64,000 bases of DNA from NCBI GenBank assembly GCA_030653365.1, contig JAURZL010000018.1, forward strand, positions 434,001-498,000. The letters are read 5' to 3'. Below are positions 1-9,434 of this stretch, piece after piece. The translations under genes were made by a program, and so were the position numbers. Position 1 is the first letter of the stretch, and each line of letters opens with the position of its first letter. The notes below the pieces were generated by a model. That model ran no database searches and was not told the DNA's origin. It saw only the letters and a list, made by a program, of their open reading frames with translations. This stretch comes from Anaerolineaceae bacterium. Lineage in GTDB: Bacteria > Chloroflexota > Anaerolineae > Anaerolineales > Anaerolineaceae.

Positions 1-1
1 C

Positions 2-247
2 TATACACTGATTGATTGTGCTGGTATGGCACGCGTTGATTTCATGGTCAATCGTGATGAAAACAAAGTTTATCTCAACGAACTCAATACAATTCCGGGA
101 TTTACTCAAATCAGTATGTATACAAAATTATGGGAAGCCAGCGGTGTTTCGTTTCAAGAATTAATTGATCGATTAATTAAATTAGCCATTGATCGAAAAA
201 ATGAAACAAATCGTTCAATCCATCAATACCAGAGGAAAAGTTTATGA
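2..247 (+). CDS. ddl: D-alanine--D-alanine ligase, C-terminal fragment (5' end outside window)
   Basis: Only the last 81 residues are inside the window; the reading frame is open from base 2. The segment contains ARVDFMV followed by YLNELNTIPGFT, which is the ATP-grasp metal/ATP-binding end of D-Ala-D-Ala ligases (ExNxxPG type loop). The enzyme makes the D-Ala-D-Ala dipeptide for peptidoglycan precursors in the cytoplasm. Its stop overlaps the start of ftsQ by 4 bases (ATGA), so the two are translationally coupled in a ddl-ftsQ-ftsA-ftsZ division cluster. The N-terminal substrate lobe cannot be inspected. Confidence 0.9.
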   Translation, partial: YTLIDCAGMARVDFMVNRDENKVYLNELNTIPGFTQISMYTKLWEASGVSFQELIDRLIKLAIDRKNETNRSIHQYQRKSL

Positions 248-1266
248 GAAACGCATCCAGCATTTCAAGAGCCACGCTTGTTCGTGAACGACAAAAACAG
301 CAGACCGAGGATAAGATTAAGCACACGACCAAAACGGTTCAACAACCCGTAAAAAAAAATCTGCCAATGGTCAGCCGAAATGGGGCATTTGCAGTCGCAT
401 ATTCTTCTGCTCCAAAACAAGCCACCCGCCGACAATATAACTATGCTGTTGGGGCAACTGGCGCAGAAATTCGTATACCAGCTATATCTTCCATCAATAT
501 TGGTTGGCGCTTCCTTTCATTCTTTTTTGGAATCTTTTCCCTGGTAGGAATTTATTTATTATTCAATTCTTCAGAATTTCAAGTTCACCAAATTCAGACA
601 AGTGGTTTACAACGTCTTTCAGCAAATGATTTAGATGCTGTCATGAAAATTTCCGGCGAATCAATCATATGGTTTGATGCCAATCAAGCCACAAAAGATT
701 TATCCCTGGCATTTCCAGAGCTGAAGGATTTGCGAATAACTGTTGAAATGCCAAATATGATACAGATCTCAGCAGTAGAAAGACAACCAGTTCTGCTCTG
801 GCAAACAGATAAGCAGGCATATTGGTTGGATGATGAAGGCGTGCTCATTCCTCCACGTGGAGAAGTCGGAGAATTACTGACAATTCATGCCAATTCTGCA
901 CCCCCTTTGGTGAAATCGATGCAAGAAACAGAAACAACCGCATTAATGGAACAAAACTCTGGAACAACACAACTTTCCATCGCTCAATTACAAGGCTGGG
1001 GAGAAACAGTTGATCCAGTTATGATTGATGCTGCATATCAGCTCATGGCTCAAATCCCTATAGATTCAAAAATTCTATATAATCAAGTTAATGGATTGGG
1101 ATGGAAAGCTGAACAAGGATGGGATGTGTTTGTCGGGTTGACATTAAATGATATTAATTATAAATTAATAGCTTATCAAGCACTTGTTGAGAAATTTTCA
1201 GCTGAAGGAATAAATCCCAGCATGGTCAGTATCGAGTTTGCGCTAAGACCTTATTATCGGGAGTAA
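244..1266 (+). CDS. ftsQ: Cell division protein FtsQ/DivIB
   Basis: 340 aa. A basic, Gln-rich cytoplasmic tail (about 1-87) is followed by one membrane segment near 88-108 and then a POTRA-type domain starting at FQVHQIQTSGLQRLS and reaching ERQPVLLWQ. This is the layout of FtsQ/DivIB, the bitopic divisome protein that recruits FtsL/FtsB and FtsW/FtsI. The long cytoplasmic tail is larger than in E. coli, resembling Gram-positive DivIB. Start at ATG 244 overlaps the ddl stop. ftsA follows after 7 bases. The family is poorly conserved, so the call rests on architecture plus its place between ddl and ftsA. Confidence 0.88.
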   Translation: MRNASSISRATLVRERQKQQTEDKIKHTTKTVQQPVKKNLPMVSRNGAFAVAYSSAPKQATRRQYNYAVGATGAEIRIPAISSINIGWRFLSFFFGIFSLVGIYLLFNSSEFQVHQIQTSGLQRLSANDLDAVMKISGESIIWFDANQATKDLSLAFPELKDLRITVEMPNMIQISAVERQPVLLWQTDKQAYWLDDEGVLIPPRGEVGELLTIHANSAPPLVKSMQETETTALMEQNSGTTQLSIAQLQGWGETVDPVMIDAAYQLMAQIPIDSKILYNQVNGLGWKAEQGWDVFVGLTLNDINYKLIAYQALVEKFSAEGINPSMVSIEFALRPYYRE

Positions 1267-1273
1267 ATCAAAG

Positions 1274-2515
1274 ATGGAAGAACCAATTGTCGTTGGAATA
1301 GATATAGGAACAACAAAAGTATGCACATTGATCGGCCGCATTGAAGGCGATCATGGTATACGGATTCTTGGTGTGGGAATTGAACCTGCATTGGGAATTA
1401 AGAAAGGAACCATCATTGATTTAGCAGCTGCCACTCAATCTGTCGCACGCTCTGTTGAAAAAGCACAACGCTCCTGTGGTCTGGAAGTTTCCGAAGCATT
1501 TATCAGTTTGGCTGGATCACAAATTTCCTCCGTTAATAATCGCGGGGTTGCAGCAGTAACAGGTGGTGTCATTGATTTAAGTGACATGCATCGAGCCTTG
1601 GAAGCTGCCCAGGCTGTCAATATTCCGCATAATCGCGAAATTCTACATGTCATCCAACGTGGTTTTATCGTTGATGGACAGGATGGGATCCGTTCCCCCA
1701 TCGGGATGCATGGCTATCGCCTGGAAGTGGAAGCACATATCATCACCGCGGCTGAATCCACGGTGGAAAATATCCGTCAGGCAGTAGAAGGTGCAGGCAT
1801 TCAGGTCAGCCAATTCATTCTCAATCCATTGGCTTCTGCAGAAGTTGTATTATCTGAAACCGAACGCAATATGGGGGTGATTGTCTGCGATATTGGCGGT
1901 GGGACAACCGATCTGGCCATTTATATCGATGGTGATGTCTGGCACACGATGGTTCTCGCCGTTGGTGGTAACCACATAACCTCCGATATTGCTCATGGTT
2001 TACGTTTGCCAATGGATGAAGCAGAAAAAGTAAAGAAACAATATGGTCATGCTATTAAAGCGGAAGTCGGCGAAGATGAAAGTTTTCGGGTGCGCAGCTT
2101 TGGTGATGACCAGGCAACACAAATTCCCAGACGCGATCTTGCACATGTCATTGAAGCACGAGCCGAAGAAATCTTTGAGTTGGTGCTACAAGAAATTAAG
2201 CGGTCTGGATATGATGGTTTATTACCGGCGGGAATGGTTCTTACAGGTGGTAGTAGTTTGTTACCTGGGATCCGACCGCTGGCCAGTAAAATTTTAGGTC
2301 TACCGGTGCGGTTAGCCCGTCCGGAACATCTGGTGGGATTGGTGGATCAATTGAATTCGCCTGCCTATTCCACCAGCGTCGGTTTGCTCTTTTTTGCTTT
2401 AGCGATGAACGAATCGATAATGCCTGCGCGTGGTGGTGGTCGATTTGTATCGAAAGGAAGTGGTCCAGATTGGTTTGGAAAGATCGTGGAATTCCTTAAA
2501 AAGATTTCACCCTAA
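1274..2515 (+). CDS. ftsA: Cell division protein FtsA (actin-like membrane tether of FtsZ)
   Basis: 413 aa, normal length. Actin/Hsp70-fold signatures are present: an N-terminal phosphate loop [16 protein letters not shown], the second phosphate loop [16 protein letters not shown] near 197-212, and the adenosine-binding [12 protein letters not shown]. FtsA polymerises on the membrane and anchors FtsZ through the FtsZ C-terminal peptide. The extreme C-terminus [15 protein letters not shown] is an amphipathic helix typical of the FtsA membrane-targeting sequence. The gene sits 7 bases after ftsQ and 50 bases before ftsZ. Confidence 0.97.
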   Translation: MEEPIVVGIDIGTTKVCTLIGRIEGDHGIRILGVGIEPALGIKKGTIIDLAAATQSVARSVEKAQRSCGLEVSEAFISLAGSQISSVNNRGVAAVTGGVIDLSDMHRALEAAQAVNIPHNREILHVIQRGFIVDGQDGIRSPIGMHGYRLEVEAHIITAAESTVENIRQAVEGAGIQVSQFILNPLASAEVVLSETERNMGVIVCDIGGGTTDLAIYIDGDVWHTMVLAVGGNHITSDIAHGLRLPMDEAEKVKKQYGHAIKAEVGEDESFRVRSFGDDQATQIPRRDLAHVIEARAEEIFELVLQEIKRSGYDGLLPAGMVLTGGSSLLPGIRPLASKILGLPVRLARPEHLVGLVDQLNSPAYSTSVGLLFFALAMNESIMPARGGGRFVSKGSGPDWFGKIVEFLKKISP

Positions 2516-2565
2516 TTTCAGCAAAATCAGGCCATGTACGCAATCTTCTATCGGGAGGAAGGATA

Positions 2566-3699
2566 ATGGAATTTCAATCAGAATCGTTTGCAAGAATTAA
2601 AGTTGTTGGTGTTGGCGGTGGTGGATGTAATGCAGTAAATCGCATGATCCTGGAAGGTATGTCAGGAGTTGAATTTATTGCCGTCAATACCGATGCACAG
2701 GCGTTACTGCTGTCAAAAGCAGAAACAAGGGTGCGTATTGGTGATAAAACTACCCGCGGCTTAGGTTCGGGTGGTAATCCAGAAATTGGTCAAAAAGCTG
2801 CTGAAGAATCTGCAGAGGATCTGTACGAAGTATTACGTGGATCAGACATGGTCTTCGTCACTGCCGGTTTAGGTGGTGGTACAGGTACTGGTGCTGCAGC
2901 CATCGTGGCCCAAATCGCCAAAGAAGTTGGCGCTTTGACTATTGGTGTGGTAACACGACCATTCACATTTGAAGGTGCTCGACGAACAAAATCAGCTGAA
3001 AGCGGTATTACCCGCTTGAAAGAACATGCAGACACCTTGATCGTTATTCCCAATGATCGTTTATTACAAATCGTTGACAAAAAAGCTAGTTTGCAGGATG
3101 CATTTCGCATCGCAGACGATGTTTTGCATCAGGGAATTCAAGGTATTTCTGAATTAATTACAGTACCAGGAATGATTAATCTTGATTTTGCTGATGTTCG
3201 TGCGATCATGAGTGAAGGCGGTGCAGCATTGATGGCAGTCGGTCGAGCCTCTGGTGAGGATCGTGCCAGAGTTGCAGCAGAAGCAGCAATTTCAAGTCAG
3301 CTTCTTGACATCACAATCGATGGAGCACGCGGTATTCTCTTTAATGTCACTGGTGGTCCAGAATTGACCCTCTTTGAGGTCAATCAAGCCGCAGCTATTA
3401 TTAAAGAAACCGCACACCCGGATGTAAATCTCATCTTTGGTGCTGTCATCGATGAAAATATGGGCGATGAAGTACGCATAACGGTCATAGCCACGGGTTT
3501 TGACCGTGCAGGCGTTCGCCAAACCCCTGCTTACGAAGCAAGACCCGTAAGCAAAAGTGAAGAGACAAAACCAAAAACATCATCAAACCCCCATCGACCT
3601 GAAAGAGTCTCCGCGGCGCCTACAGAATTCCAGGCACATGTGATTAACACAGATGACCTAGATATTCCCGCTTTCTTACGTAACCGTTCACAACGCTAA
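2566..3699 (+). CDS. ftsZ: Cell division protein FtsZ
   Basis: 377 aa tubulin-like GTPase that forms the division ring. It shows [14 protein letters not shown] at the N-terminus, the tubulin signature [15 protein letters not shown] near 105, and the T7-loop region with [11 protein letters not shown]. The C-terminal peptide [12 protein letters not shown] is the conserved FtsA/SepF-binding tail, reached through a short Lys/Ser/Pro-rich linker. The start has a strong RBS (GGGAGGAAGG). A hairpin with a T-tract at 3883-3913 probably ends the ddl-ftsQ-ftsA-ftsZ transcript. Confidence 0.98.
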   Translation: MEFQSESFARIKVVGVGGGGCNAVNRMILEGMSGVEFIAVNTDAQALLLSKAETRVRIGDKTTRGLGSGGNPEIGQKAAEESAEDLYEVLRGSDMVFVTAGLGGGTGTGAAAIVAQIAKEVGALTIGVVTRPFTFEGARRTKSAESGITRLKEHADTLIVIPNDRLLQIVDKKASLQDAFRIADDVLHQGIQGISELITVPGMINLDFADVRAIMSEGGAALMAVGRASGEDRARVAAEAAISSQLLDITIDGARGILFNVTGGPELTLFEVNQAAAIIKETAHPDVNLIFGAVIDENMGDEVRITVIATGFDRAGVRQTPAYEARPVSKSEETKPKTSSNPHRPERVSAAPTEFQAHVINTDDLDIPAFLRNRSQR

Positions 3700-3844
3700 G
3701 CGCAAGGAACCTCCCGCATTTTTGCTGCTTTTACCTTCGAAGCAGAATGAAATGAAACAACGGGAAAGAATGTCGAAGGAATTCGCTCCACTTCATTGTT
3801 CAGTTTTGATCCATTGGTCCTTCCACTTACTCCACACAAGTACC

Positions 3845-3879
3845 GTGTATCAAAAAAAACCCACAATTTTTTGATACAC
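3845..3879. repeat. 13-bp perfect inverted repeat downstream of ftsZ
   Basis: Arms GTGTATCAAAAAA (3845-3857) and TTTTTTGATACAC (3867-3879) are perfectly complementary around a 9-base loop. It is the first of three consecutive palindromes between ftsZ and nrdR. The T-run lies inside the stem, so it does not look like a simple intrinsic terminator; it could protect the 3' end of the ftsZ mRNA. Confidence 0.75.
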
Positions 3880-3882
3880 ACG

Positions 3883-3913
3883 AAAAACACCGGAACGCGC
3901 ACGGTGTTTTTTT
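3883..3913 (+). terminator. Intrinsic terminator of the ftsZ operon
   Basis: AAAAACACCG (3883-3892) pairs with CGGTGTTTTT (3902-3911) across a 9-base loop, and the right arm runs on into a T-tract. It is the only good terminator between ftsZ and nrdR on the plus strand. Confidence 0.75.
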
Positions 3914-3923
3914 CTTGTAGCCT

Positions 3924-3990
3924 GGGTGTTTTTGGTGGGTAAAAACCCACCAAAAACACCCGCTAATTCCGGTTTATTGAAATGCTTTCA
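3924..3990. repeat. Dispersed palindromic element, copy A (with conserved tail)
   Basis: A perfect 17-bp palindrome, GGGTGTTTTTGGTGGGT (3924-3940) and ACCCACCAAAAACACCC (3945-3961), with loop AAAA. A tail containing GGTTTATTGAAATGCTTTC follows (about 3971-3989). The same hairpin plus a related tail recurs at 26492, 28398, 62857 and, degenerately, 42471; a right half is at 4886. It therefore behaves as a genome-dispersed REP-like element and not as a gene-specific signal. Confidence 0.85.
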
Positions 3991-4238
3991 TTAAATTTTT
4001 CAATGGATTGCGTGAAATCCATTGGGATTTACCCTTTTTGTTAACATTAATTTTTTCTGGATTAAAAGGCTTGCGATCACCACAACCCAATTATGGGAAA
4101 TTTTTGGATTTCCATGTCTGAAACCCCCATATCTACACCCCTTATCTGGGGGAACTGGGAGATAGTTCTAACAATAATTATTATAGAATATTTTTTCTAA
4201 TAATTGTAATATTTTAAGTAAAAAATTTCTTAATTCAC

Positions 4239-4267
4239 TTGCATGGGTTAAACACTTATGCTACAAT
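4239..4267 (+). promoter_or_regulatory. Predicted sigma-70-type promoter of nrdR-nrdJ
   Basis: TTGCAT at 4239-4244 and TACAAT at 4262-4267 are separated by exactly 17 bp, giving a predicted start near 4274. The preceding 270 bp (3991-4238) are AT-rich and hold no gene I can support. Also upstream is the C/G-flanked sequence ACCCCCATATCTACAC (4123-4138), which partly resembles the operator at 4302 but is far from the promoter. Confidence 0.6.
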
Positions 4268-4271
4268 CAAA

Positions 4272-4317
4272 ACCGAAGATATAAGGAAACCTTTTAGCAT
4301 ACCCCCATATATAGGGG
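4272..4317. promoter_or_regulatory. Predicted tandem NrdR operator
   Basis: Two sites resemble the published NrdR-box consensus acaCwAtATaTwGwgt: ACCGAAGATATAAGGA (4272-4287) and CCCCCATATATAGGGG (4302-4317). The second is stronger, with an intact ATATATA core. Their centres are 30 bp apart, about three helical turns, close to the usual paired-box spacing. They begin at the predicted transcription start, so binding would block the nrdR-nrdJ promoter. Assignment is by eye; the weaker box matches only about 10 of 16 positions. Confidence 0.6.
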
Positions 4318-4391
4318 TATTATTGTCAATAGGATTTGATTATTTTTATTCATTTATTAGACGCTTTCCACGCCTTCTGAGGGGAGGAATC

Positions 4392-4841
4392 TTGAATTGT
4401 CCATATTGTCATAGCGACAAATCCAGAGTAATCGACACAACCCATGATTCCAGAGGGGGAATTCGCCGCCGAAGGGAGTGTGAAAGTTGCAACCAGCGTT
4501 TCAGTACTTACGAAAGACCCATCCTGGCTACACCTTTAATTATCAAACGAGATGGCACCCGTGAAGAATTTGATCGGGAAAAATTACACCGCGGGATCCG
4601 TATTGCCTGTGTCAAAAGGCCGGTCACTGCCAGTGAGATCGACACACTGGTGTCTGAAATCGAATTATCATTGCAAAAAATGGGCAGGGCAGAATTATCC
4701 TCCCGAGTTGTTGGTGACATGGCTATCAATGGTTTGAAAGAACTTGATCTGATTGCCTATATTCGATATGCAATCGTTTATCTGCGTTTGGATGATCTGA
4801 ATGCAATTCGAAATGAAATTGATCGATTGTTAGAAACATAA
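4392..4841 (+). CDS. nrdR: Transcriptional repressor NrdR
   Basis: 149 aa when started at the TTG at 4392, which has a GGGGAGGA RBS just upstream and gives the expected N-terminus (M)[16 protein letters not shown] longer frame begins at 4239 but would overlap the promoter and operator. The zinc ribbon has CPYC near residue 3 and CESCNQRF near 31; an ATP-cone domain follows ([18 protein letters not shown]). NrdR senses ATP/dATP and represses ribonucleotide reductase genes. The target, nrdJ, starts 109 bases downstream on the same strand. Confidence 0.95.
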   Translation: MNCPYCHSDKSRVIDTTHDSRGGIRRRRECESCNQRFSTYERPILATPLIIKRDGTREEFDREKLHRGIRIACVKRPVTASEIDTLVSEIELSLQKMGRAELSSRVVGDMAINGLKELDLIAYIRYAIVYLRLDDLNAIRNEIDRLLET

Positions 4842-4885
4842 GATTCTTTTCATCAGGGGTCAGTGTGTTCTTCCTAACTTCCTTC

Positions 4886-4920
4886 ACCAAAAACACCCGC
4901 CACCCCGGATTATTTATAAG
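4886..4920. repeat. Dispersed palindromic element, right-half copy (F)
   Basis: The sequence CACCAAAAACACCCGCC followed by ACCCCGGATTATTTATAAG matches the right arm and tail of the dispersed palindrome family but has no intact left arm. It lies between nrdR and nrdJ and would form part of their shared transcript leader. Probably a decayed or partial copy. Confidence 0.55.
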
Positions 4921-4950
4921 AAAAAACAACATTATTGTTTGGAGGAAACT

Positions 4951-7530
4951 ATGTCAGAAGTATCAAAACCAATTCAAAAAGTCAGTAATTTCGGTATGCT
5001 GGAAACACCATCGATTCCGATTGGACTTCCCAAAATCGAACTGACTGAGAATTCCCGCCAAATTTTGGTCAAACGTTACCTCCGACGTGGCCACAATGGC
5101 GAACCGATTGAAACAATTGAGGAAATGTTCTGGCGTGTGGCTTATCATGTCGCCAAAGTCGAAGAAAGCTGGAATGGTGATCCGATCGAAAGAGCTAAAG
5201 ATTTTTATCGGATGTTGATTGACAAACGCTTCTTTCCAAATTCCCCCACATTTACCGGTGCAGGCACTCCCCTGGGACAGCTGGCTGCCTGTTTTGTGTT
5301 ACCAATTGAGGACGATATGGGTCGTTCTTCTGCTGGCATTTTTCAAACCTTGCGGGATGCTGCCCTCATTCAACAAACCGGCGGCGGTAATGGTTTTGGT
5401 TTTTCCAGACTGCGTCCAAAGAACACCATCGTAAAATCTTCTGCCGGGAATGCAACCGGACCGATTGGATTTTTACGTGTTTACGATCAGGCATTTGGCG
5501 AAGTCGCCCAGGGTGGAACTCGCCGAGGTGCAAATATGGCAGTCCTGCGTGTCGATCACCCGGATATCGAAGATTTCATCTCCTGTAAAACAAACGAAAA
5601 TGCAATTACAAATTTCAATATCTCAGTCGGCATAACAGATGAGTTTATGCGTGCGGTTGAAAATGATGACGATTGGGATCTGCGCTTTCCCGATGTGACC
5701 CACCCGGAACATCGCAATTTCAAAGGAACGATTGACCAGATCGAAGCGGATGGTTATCCGATCCTCACCTACAAAACCGTCAGAGCTCGTGATTTATTCT
5801 CGAAAATCGTAAAACAGGCACATCACAATGGTGAACCGGGAATGCTTTTCCTGGATGCTGCCAATCGATCCAATCCCGTTCCACAATTGTATGAGCTTGA
5901 AGCCACCAACCCCTGCGGCGAGCAATGGCTGGGACCCTATGAAAATTGTTGTTTGGGTTCCATTAATGTCTCCCGGCACATCGACGAAAATGGTGTGATT
6001 GATTGGGAACTCTTACGCCGTGATGTCGTGCTTTCGACGATCTTCCTGGATGATGTCGTAGAGGCAAACGCCTATGTGCCTGCCGTCGCTCAACTACGCG
6101 AAGCCGCCTTGCGCGCTCGTAGAATTGGTCTTGGTATTATGGGTCTGGCAGATATGATGTATTTTGCAGGAATCCGATATGGATCACCCGAAGGTCAGGA
6201 ATTCGGTGCGCAGGTGATGGAATTTATTCGATATCACTCGATGCAAACCAGTATCGATCTGGCAAAAGAACGTGGACCTTTCCCGGCCATCAAAGGATCG
6301 ATCTATGATCCCGAAAATATTACCTGGCAGCCGCCTGTCAGTATCGTTGAATTTTCCAGTGATTACAACCGCCCGGAATTGGACTGGGAGCAGTTGGTTG
6401 AAGAAATAAGGATTCATGGAATTCGAAATGCTGCCCAAACAACTGTCGCCCCCACTGGGACTATCTCAACCGTTGCTGGCTGTGAGGGTTATGGCTGCGA
6501 ACCTGTGTTTGCCCTGGCTTATATCCGCCACGTCAATGACAATGGAAATGATCTGAAATTAACCTATGCCAGCCCTGCCTTCGAAAAAGCGCTCGAACGA
6601 TTGGGGATGAATGAAGAGAAAAGAGAGGAAATTTTCCAGAAAGTGATGCAACAGGGCAGCTGCCAGAGCCTTGACGAGATTCCCTCCTACGTTCGGAAGG
6701 CATTCGTGGTTTCCTCGGATATCACCGCCGAAGAGCACGTACGCATGCAGGCAGCCTTGCAGGCATTTGTGGATAACTCTCTTTCCAAAACGATTAATTT
6801 TCCTCCCAACGCCACCGAAGAAGATGTAGCCACAGCCTATCAATTGGCCTGGGAATTGGGCTGCAAAGGCATCACTGTTTACGTGACAGGATCACGCGAG
6901 ACAGTCGTATTGGAAACCCATGCCACTGCCAAAGAAAAGGAAAAAGATAAGGCACCTGTTTTGTCAACGCAACAATCGATTTTATGGTCAGAGAGCAAAA
7001 AGCCACGTCCACGCTATCTAAATGGCTTTACCTATCAAATAGGTACTCCTTTGGGCAAGGCGTTTGTTACCATCAATGAAAATGGCGATTATCAACCTTT
7101 TGAAGTCTTCATCAACTCTGCAAAAGCGGGTTCAGACACAGCCGCCGTATCAGAAGCGATTGGCAGGTTGGTATCCTATATTCTGCGTCTGACATCAACC
7201 ATAGAGCCCAGCAAACGATTGCGGGATGTGATCAGTCAATTGAATGGTATTGGTGGCGGCCGCCCGATGGGATTTGGCCCCAATCGGGTGCGATCCTTAC
7301 CCGATGGTCTTGCCCAAATTTTGACAGATTATATCCAGGGGCGTGATGAACGCTTGTCCGGATTACCGCATGCCGAACATCCAAAAAATGGCGACAAACC
7401 CTGGGTGGAAGTCCCAGCCACTCAACACATGATGCAAATCGGCGATCTCTGCCCCGAGTGCGGCCAGGCTGCCTTTGTCAACGAAGAAGGCTGCCGCAAG
7501 TGCTACGCCTGCAGCTACTCGGAGTGTTAA
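4951..7530 (+). CDS. nrdJ: Adenosylcobalamin-dependent (class II) ribonucleotide reductase
   Basis: 859 aa from the ATG at 4951 (RBS TTGGAGGAAACT; an in-frame start at 4939 would lie upstream of this RBS). It reduces ribonucleotides to deoxyribonucleotides using a B12-generated thiyl radical, without oxygen. Motifs include [41 protein letters not shown], the radical-site region EATNPCGEQ and the nucleotide-binding [11 protein letters not shown]. The C-terminal zinc-ribbon-like tail has CPECG then [12 protein letters not shown] and supplies the redox cysteines. No N-terminal ATP cone is evident. Paired with nrdR; no cobalamin riboswitch is visible in the 109-bp gap. Confidence 0.96.
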   Translation: MSEVSKPIQKVSNFGMLETPSIPIGLPKIELTENSRQILVKRYLRRGHNGEPIETIEEMFWRVAYHVAKVEESWNGDPIERAKDFYRMLIDKRFFPNSPTFTGAGTPLGQLAACFVLPIEDDMGRSSAGIFQTLRDAALIQQTGGGNGFGFSRLRPKNTIVKSSAGNATGPIGFLRVYDQAFGEVAQGGTRRGANMAVLRVDHPDIEDFISCKTNENAITNFNISVGITDEFMRAVENDDDWDLRFPDVTHPEHRNFKGTIDQIEADGYPILTYKTVRARDLFSKIVKQAHHNGEPGMLFLDAANRSNPVPQLYELEATNPCGEQWLGPYENCCLGSINVSRHIDENGVIDWELLRRDVVLSTIFLDDVVEANAYVPAVAQLREAALRARRIGLGIMGLADMMYFAGIRYGSPEGQEFGAQVMEFIRYHSMQTSIDLAKERGPFPAIKGSIYDPENITWQPPVSIVEFSSDYNRPELDWEQLVEEIRIHGIRNAAQTTVAPTGTISTVAGCEGYGCEPVFALAYIRHVNDNGNDLKLTYASPAFEKALERLGMNEEKREEIFQKVMQQGSCQSLDEIPSYVRKAFVVSSDITAEEHVRMQAALQAFVDNSLSKTINFPPNATEEDVATAYQLAWELGCKGITVYVTGSRETVVLETHATAKEKEKDKAPVLSTQQSILWSESKKPRPRYLNGFTYQIGTPLGKAFVTINENGDYQPFEVFINSAKAGSDTAAVSEAIGRLVSYILRLTSTIEPSKRLRDVISQLNGIGGGRPMGFGPNRVRSLPDGLAQILTDYIQGRDERLSGLPHAEHPKNGDKPWVEVPATQHMMQIGDLCPECGQAAFVNEEGCRKCYACSYSEC

Positions 7531-7555
7531 CAATAACTTTCGGATAGAACATACG

Positions 7556-7582
7556 GGCGGTTCCCAGAACCGCCTTTTTTTT
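7556..7582 (+). terminator. Intrinsic terminator of nrdJ
   Basis: GGCGGTTC (7556-7563) and GAACCGCC (7567-7574) form an 8-bp GC-rich stem with a 3-base loop, followed by eight T. It lies 25 bases after the nrdJ stop. Confidence 0.92.
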
Positions 7583-7810
7583 CCTGAATTGCCAAAACAT
7601 TTGATTTTCTATGCTTTTTCAATAAATAATTTTTAATTGGTTCATTTTTTTCCTATCCGCTACCAGCTATGCGCTATTAGCTAAATTGTGCAGTGCACAT
7701 GGTTGTATAATAGATTAGATCGTATTTGTCTACTTTTATTACACAGTGTGTTAAATTTGCTCATTAACCTGATCAAACATTTCGATCAAACACCTGATGG
7801 AGGTTAGCGA

Positions 7811-8185
7811 ATGTCCAAGCTAGTGACCATTGATTTGTTGAAGGGATTCCTGGAAGCTTTTAACCGCCATGATTTGGATTCCATCATGGATTATTTCGCG
7901 GAAGATTGTATCTTTTACATGCCACGAGGCTCAACCCCGCGCGGTGATTGTTATATCGGGAAGGATAAGGTGCGATCTGGGTTGGCCAAACGATTTGAGG
8001 GTATTCCGGATGTTCAATACGGGGAAGATCAACATTGGGTGTGTGGTGATTTCGGAGTCTCGGAATGGACACTGACTGGCACAATGCTGTCAGGGAAAAA
8101 GATCGAAGTGCGGGGGGTCGACTTACTTGAATTCGCCCAGGGAAAGATCATTCGAAAGGATTCCTTCTGGAAAATTCTTGAGTGA
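7811..8185 (+). CDS. SnoaL/NTF2-like family protein
   Basis: 124 aa with the cone-shaped NTF2-like pattern: an N-terminal helix with FLEAFNRHDLDSIMDYFAEDC, then strands around CIFYMPRG, and the late motif IEVRGVDLLEFAQGKIIRKDSFW. Such domains are small-molecule binders or isomerase/hydrolase-like enzymes; no substrate can be assigned. The start has a GATGGAGGTTAG RBS. It is a single gene between the nrdJ terminator and a 360-bp gap, with near-direct repeats CAAARCATTTGATTTTC on both sides (about 7593 and 8198). Confidence 0.8.
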   Translation: MSKLVTIDLLKGFLEAFNRHDLDSIMDYFAEDCIFYMPRGSTPRGDCYIGKDKVRSGLAKRFEGIPDVQYGEDQHWVCGDFGVSEWTLTGTMLSGKKIEVRGVDLLEFAQGKIIRKDSFWKILE

Positions 8186-8326
8186 CATAAGGTATGGGCA
8201 AAGCATTTGATTTTCATAACACCAAAAATATTCAAAACAAAAAATTTTACCTAATTTCCAAAATGAAAATGAAAATTCACAATTATTTGAATTGTCCCAC
8301 CCCATCCGGGCATGATCCTCAAGTAC

Positions 8327-8428
8327 GGGTAAAGCATTTGATTATAAAGAAACAGAAAACAGCCAATTAAACGAATATTTATACAAGAATTTTACTAATT
8401 ACAATATCCACAATCAAATGCTTTACCC
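8327..8428. repeat. 102-bp element bounded by 17-bp perfect inverted repeats
   Basis: GGGTAAAGCATTTGATT (8327-8343) and AATCAAATGCTTTACCC (8412-8428) are perfect inverted repeats around an AT-rich 68-bp core. A single-mismatch copy of the arm, GGGCAAAGCATTTGATT, occurs at 8196-8212, and a more degenerate one near 7592-7605. This looks like a small non-autonomous mobile element or a structured RNA/regulatory region. No target-site duplication is certain. The remainder of 8186-8545 shows no gene. Confidence 0.65.
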
Positions 8429-8545
8429 CTACACCTCCGGCTACGAATTTCAGTCACTGATCTTGCCTCCTTCATGACTTTTGGTTCCTCTCTCATTCTT
8501 CCATTACAATTGATTGCACAAAAACACTTGAAAGGATCATCACCT

Positions 8546-9304
8546 ATGATCTACACCACCATGACCAAACTCGCAATGCGAATTGCTTTTGATGTCCATA
8601 AAGACCAGTTCGATAAAAGCGGAATGCCGTATATCTATCATCCTTTCTATCTGGCTACCCAAATGGACACAGAGGTCTCCACCATCGTTGCCCTCCTCCA
8701 TGATGTTGTTGAAGATTCTGATATCACCTTCTCGGATTTGCAAAAACGTGGATTTTCCGACCAAGTGATCGATGCTTTGAAATTACTTGTTCATGATGAC
8801 TCCACCCCCTATCTGGAATATGTTGCAGCCATCAAATCCAACGAATTAGCCCGGAAAGTCAAACTCTTCGACCTTGTCCATAACAGCGATATCACCCGCC
8901 TGAATTCCGTCGATGCCAGCGTAAAGGAAAGATTGGAAAAGTATGAGAAAGCGATTCAAATATTGTCAGATGAAAATGACCCTTCATCCGAGTCTAAATT
9001 GATCAGGGATGATCCAATCCCACTGGACTCTTCTAGATTGTTTTTCCTTTCCATTTTTCGAAATCAGAACAGCAAGGTTGTAAAGTATTCCATCGATGTT
9101 GAAAAAGCGAACGACAGCCATTATGAATTATCCGATTTGAGTATGAGCCGATTGGATGACTATTTGACGAAAGAATACAACTCTAAAAGCCTGACTACCG
9201 GTCTGCAGACATTTTTTAAGGGTCACAAAGAATCCGATCTATTGGATCTTCTGGCTTCATTGGACATACAATATGAACAATTACATTTTGATAACTACGA
9301 ATAA
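8546..9304 (+). CDS. HD-domain protein related to RelA/SpoT (alarmone hydrolase-like)
   Basis: 252 aa from the ATG at 8546 (RBS GAAAGGATC). The first about 130 residues follow the RelA/SpoT hydrolase pattern: GMPYIYHPFYLATQM with His32, VALLHDVVEDSDIT with the His52-Asp53 pair, and VKLFDLVHNSDITRL in place of the usual KLADRLHN. This suggests hydrolysis of ppGpp or a related nucleotide; there is no synthetase domain. The C-terminal about 110 residues match nothing I recognise. An in-frame upstream start at 8474 lacks a good RBS. Its neighbour is a nuclease-like gene. Confidence 0.78.
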   Translation: MIYTTMTKLAMRIAFDVHKDQFDKSGMPYIYHPFYLATQMDTEVSTIVALLHDVVEDSDITFSDLQKRGFSDQVIDALKLLVHDDSTPYLEYVAAIKSNELARKVKLFDLVHNSDITRLNSVDASVKERLEKYEKAIQILSDENDPSSESKLIRDDPIPLDSSRLFFLSIFRNQNSKVVKYSIDVEKANDSHYELSDLSMSRLDDYLTKEYNSKSLTTGLQTFFKGHKESDLLDLLASLDIQYEQLHFDNYE

Positions 9305-9434
9305 GATTATCTTATAATTTTGATATAAGTAGGATAAGATGCTAACCTACCAATTATTCTATACGGTTTATTAATTGTTGAAATGAAACTGATAAAGAAA
9401 GTTAACAAATTTTTAAAATGATAGAATGAATTAA

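Noticed and set aside
3696..3959. 87-aa minus-strand ORF over the ftsZ-nrdR gap
   Set aside because: It is made of the three palindromes read through; no RBS, no family and low-complexity composition.
4239..4391. Longer N-terminal extension of nrdR
   Set aside because: The ATG lies in the -35 region of the predicted promoter; the TTG at 4392 has a strong RBS and gives the family N-terminus.
4842..4950. Cobalamin riboswitch upstream of nrdJ
   Set aside because: The gap is only 109 bp, without a B12-box sequence; it contains a half copy of the palindrome instead.
7700..7715. Promoter for the SnoaL-like gene at TATAAT near 7706
   Set aside because: The -10 is good but no -35 fits a normal spacing and the gene is 100 bp downstream; too weak to list.
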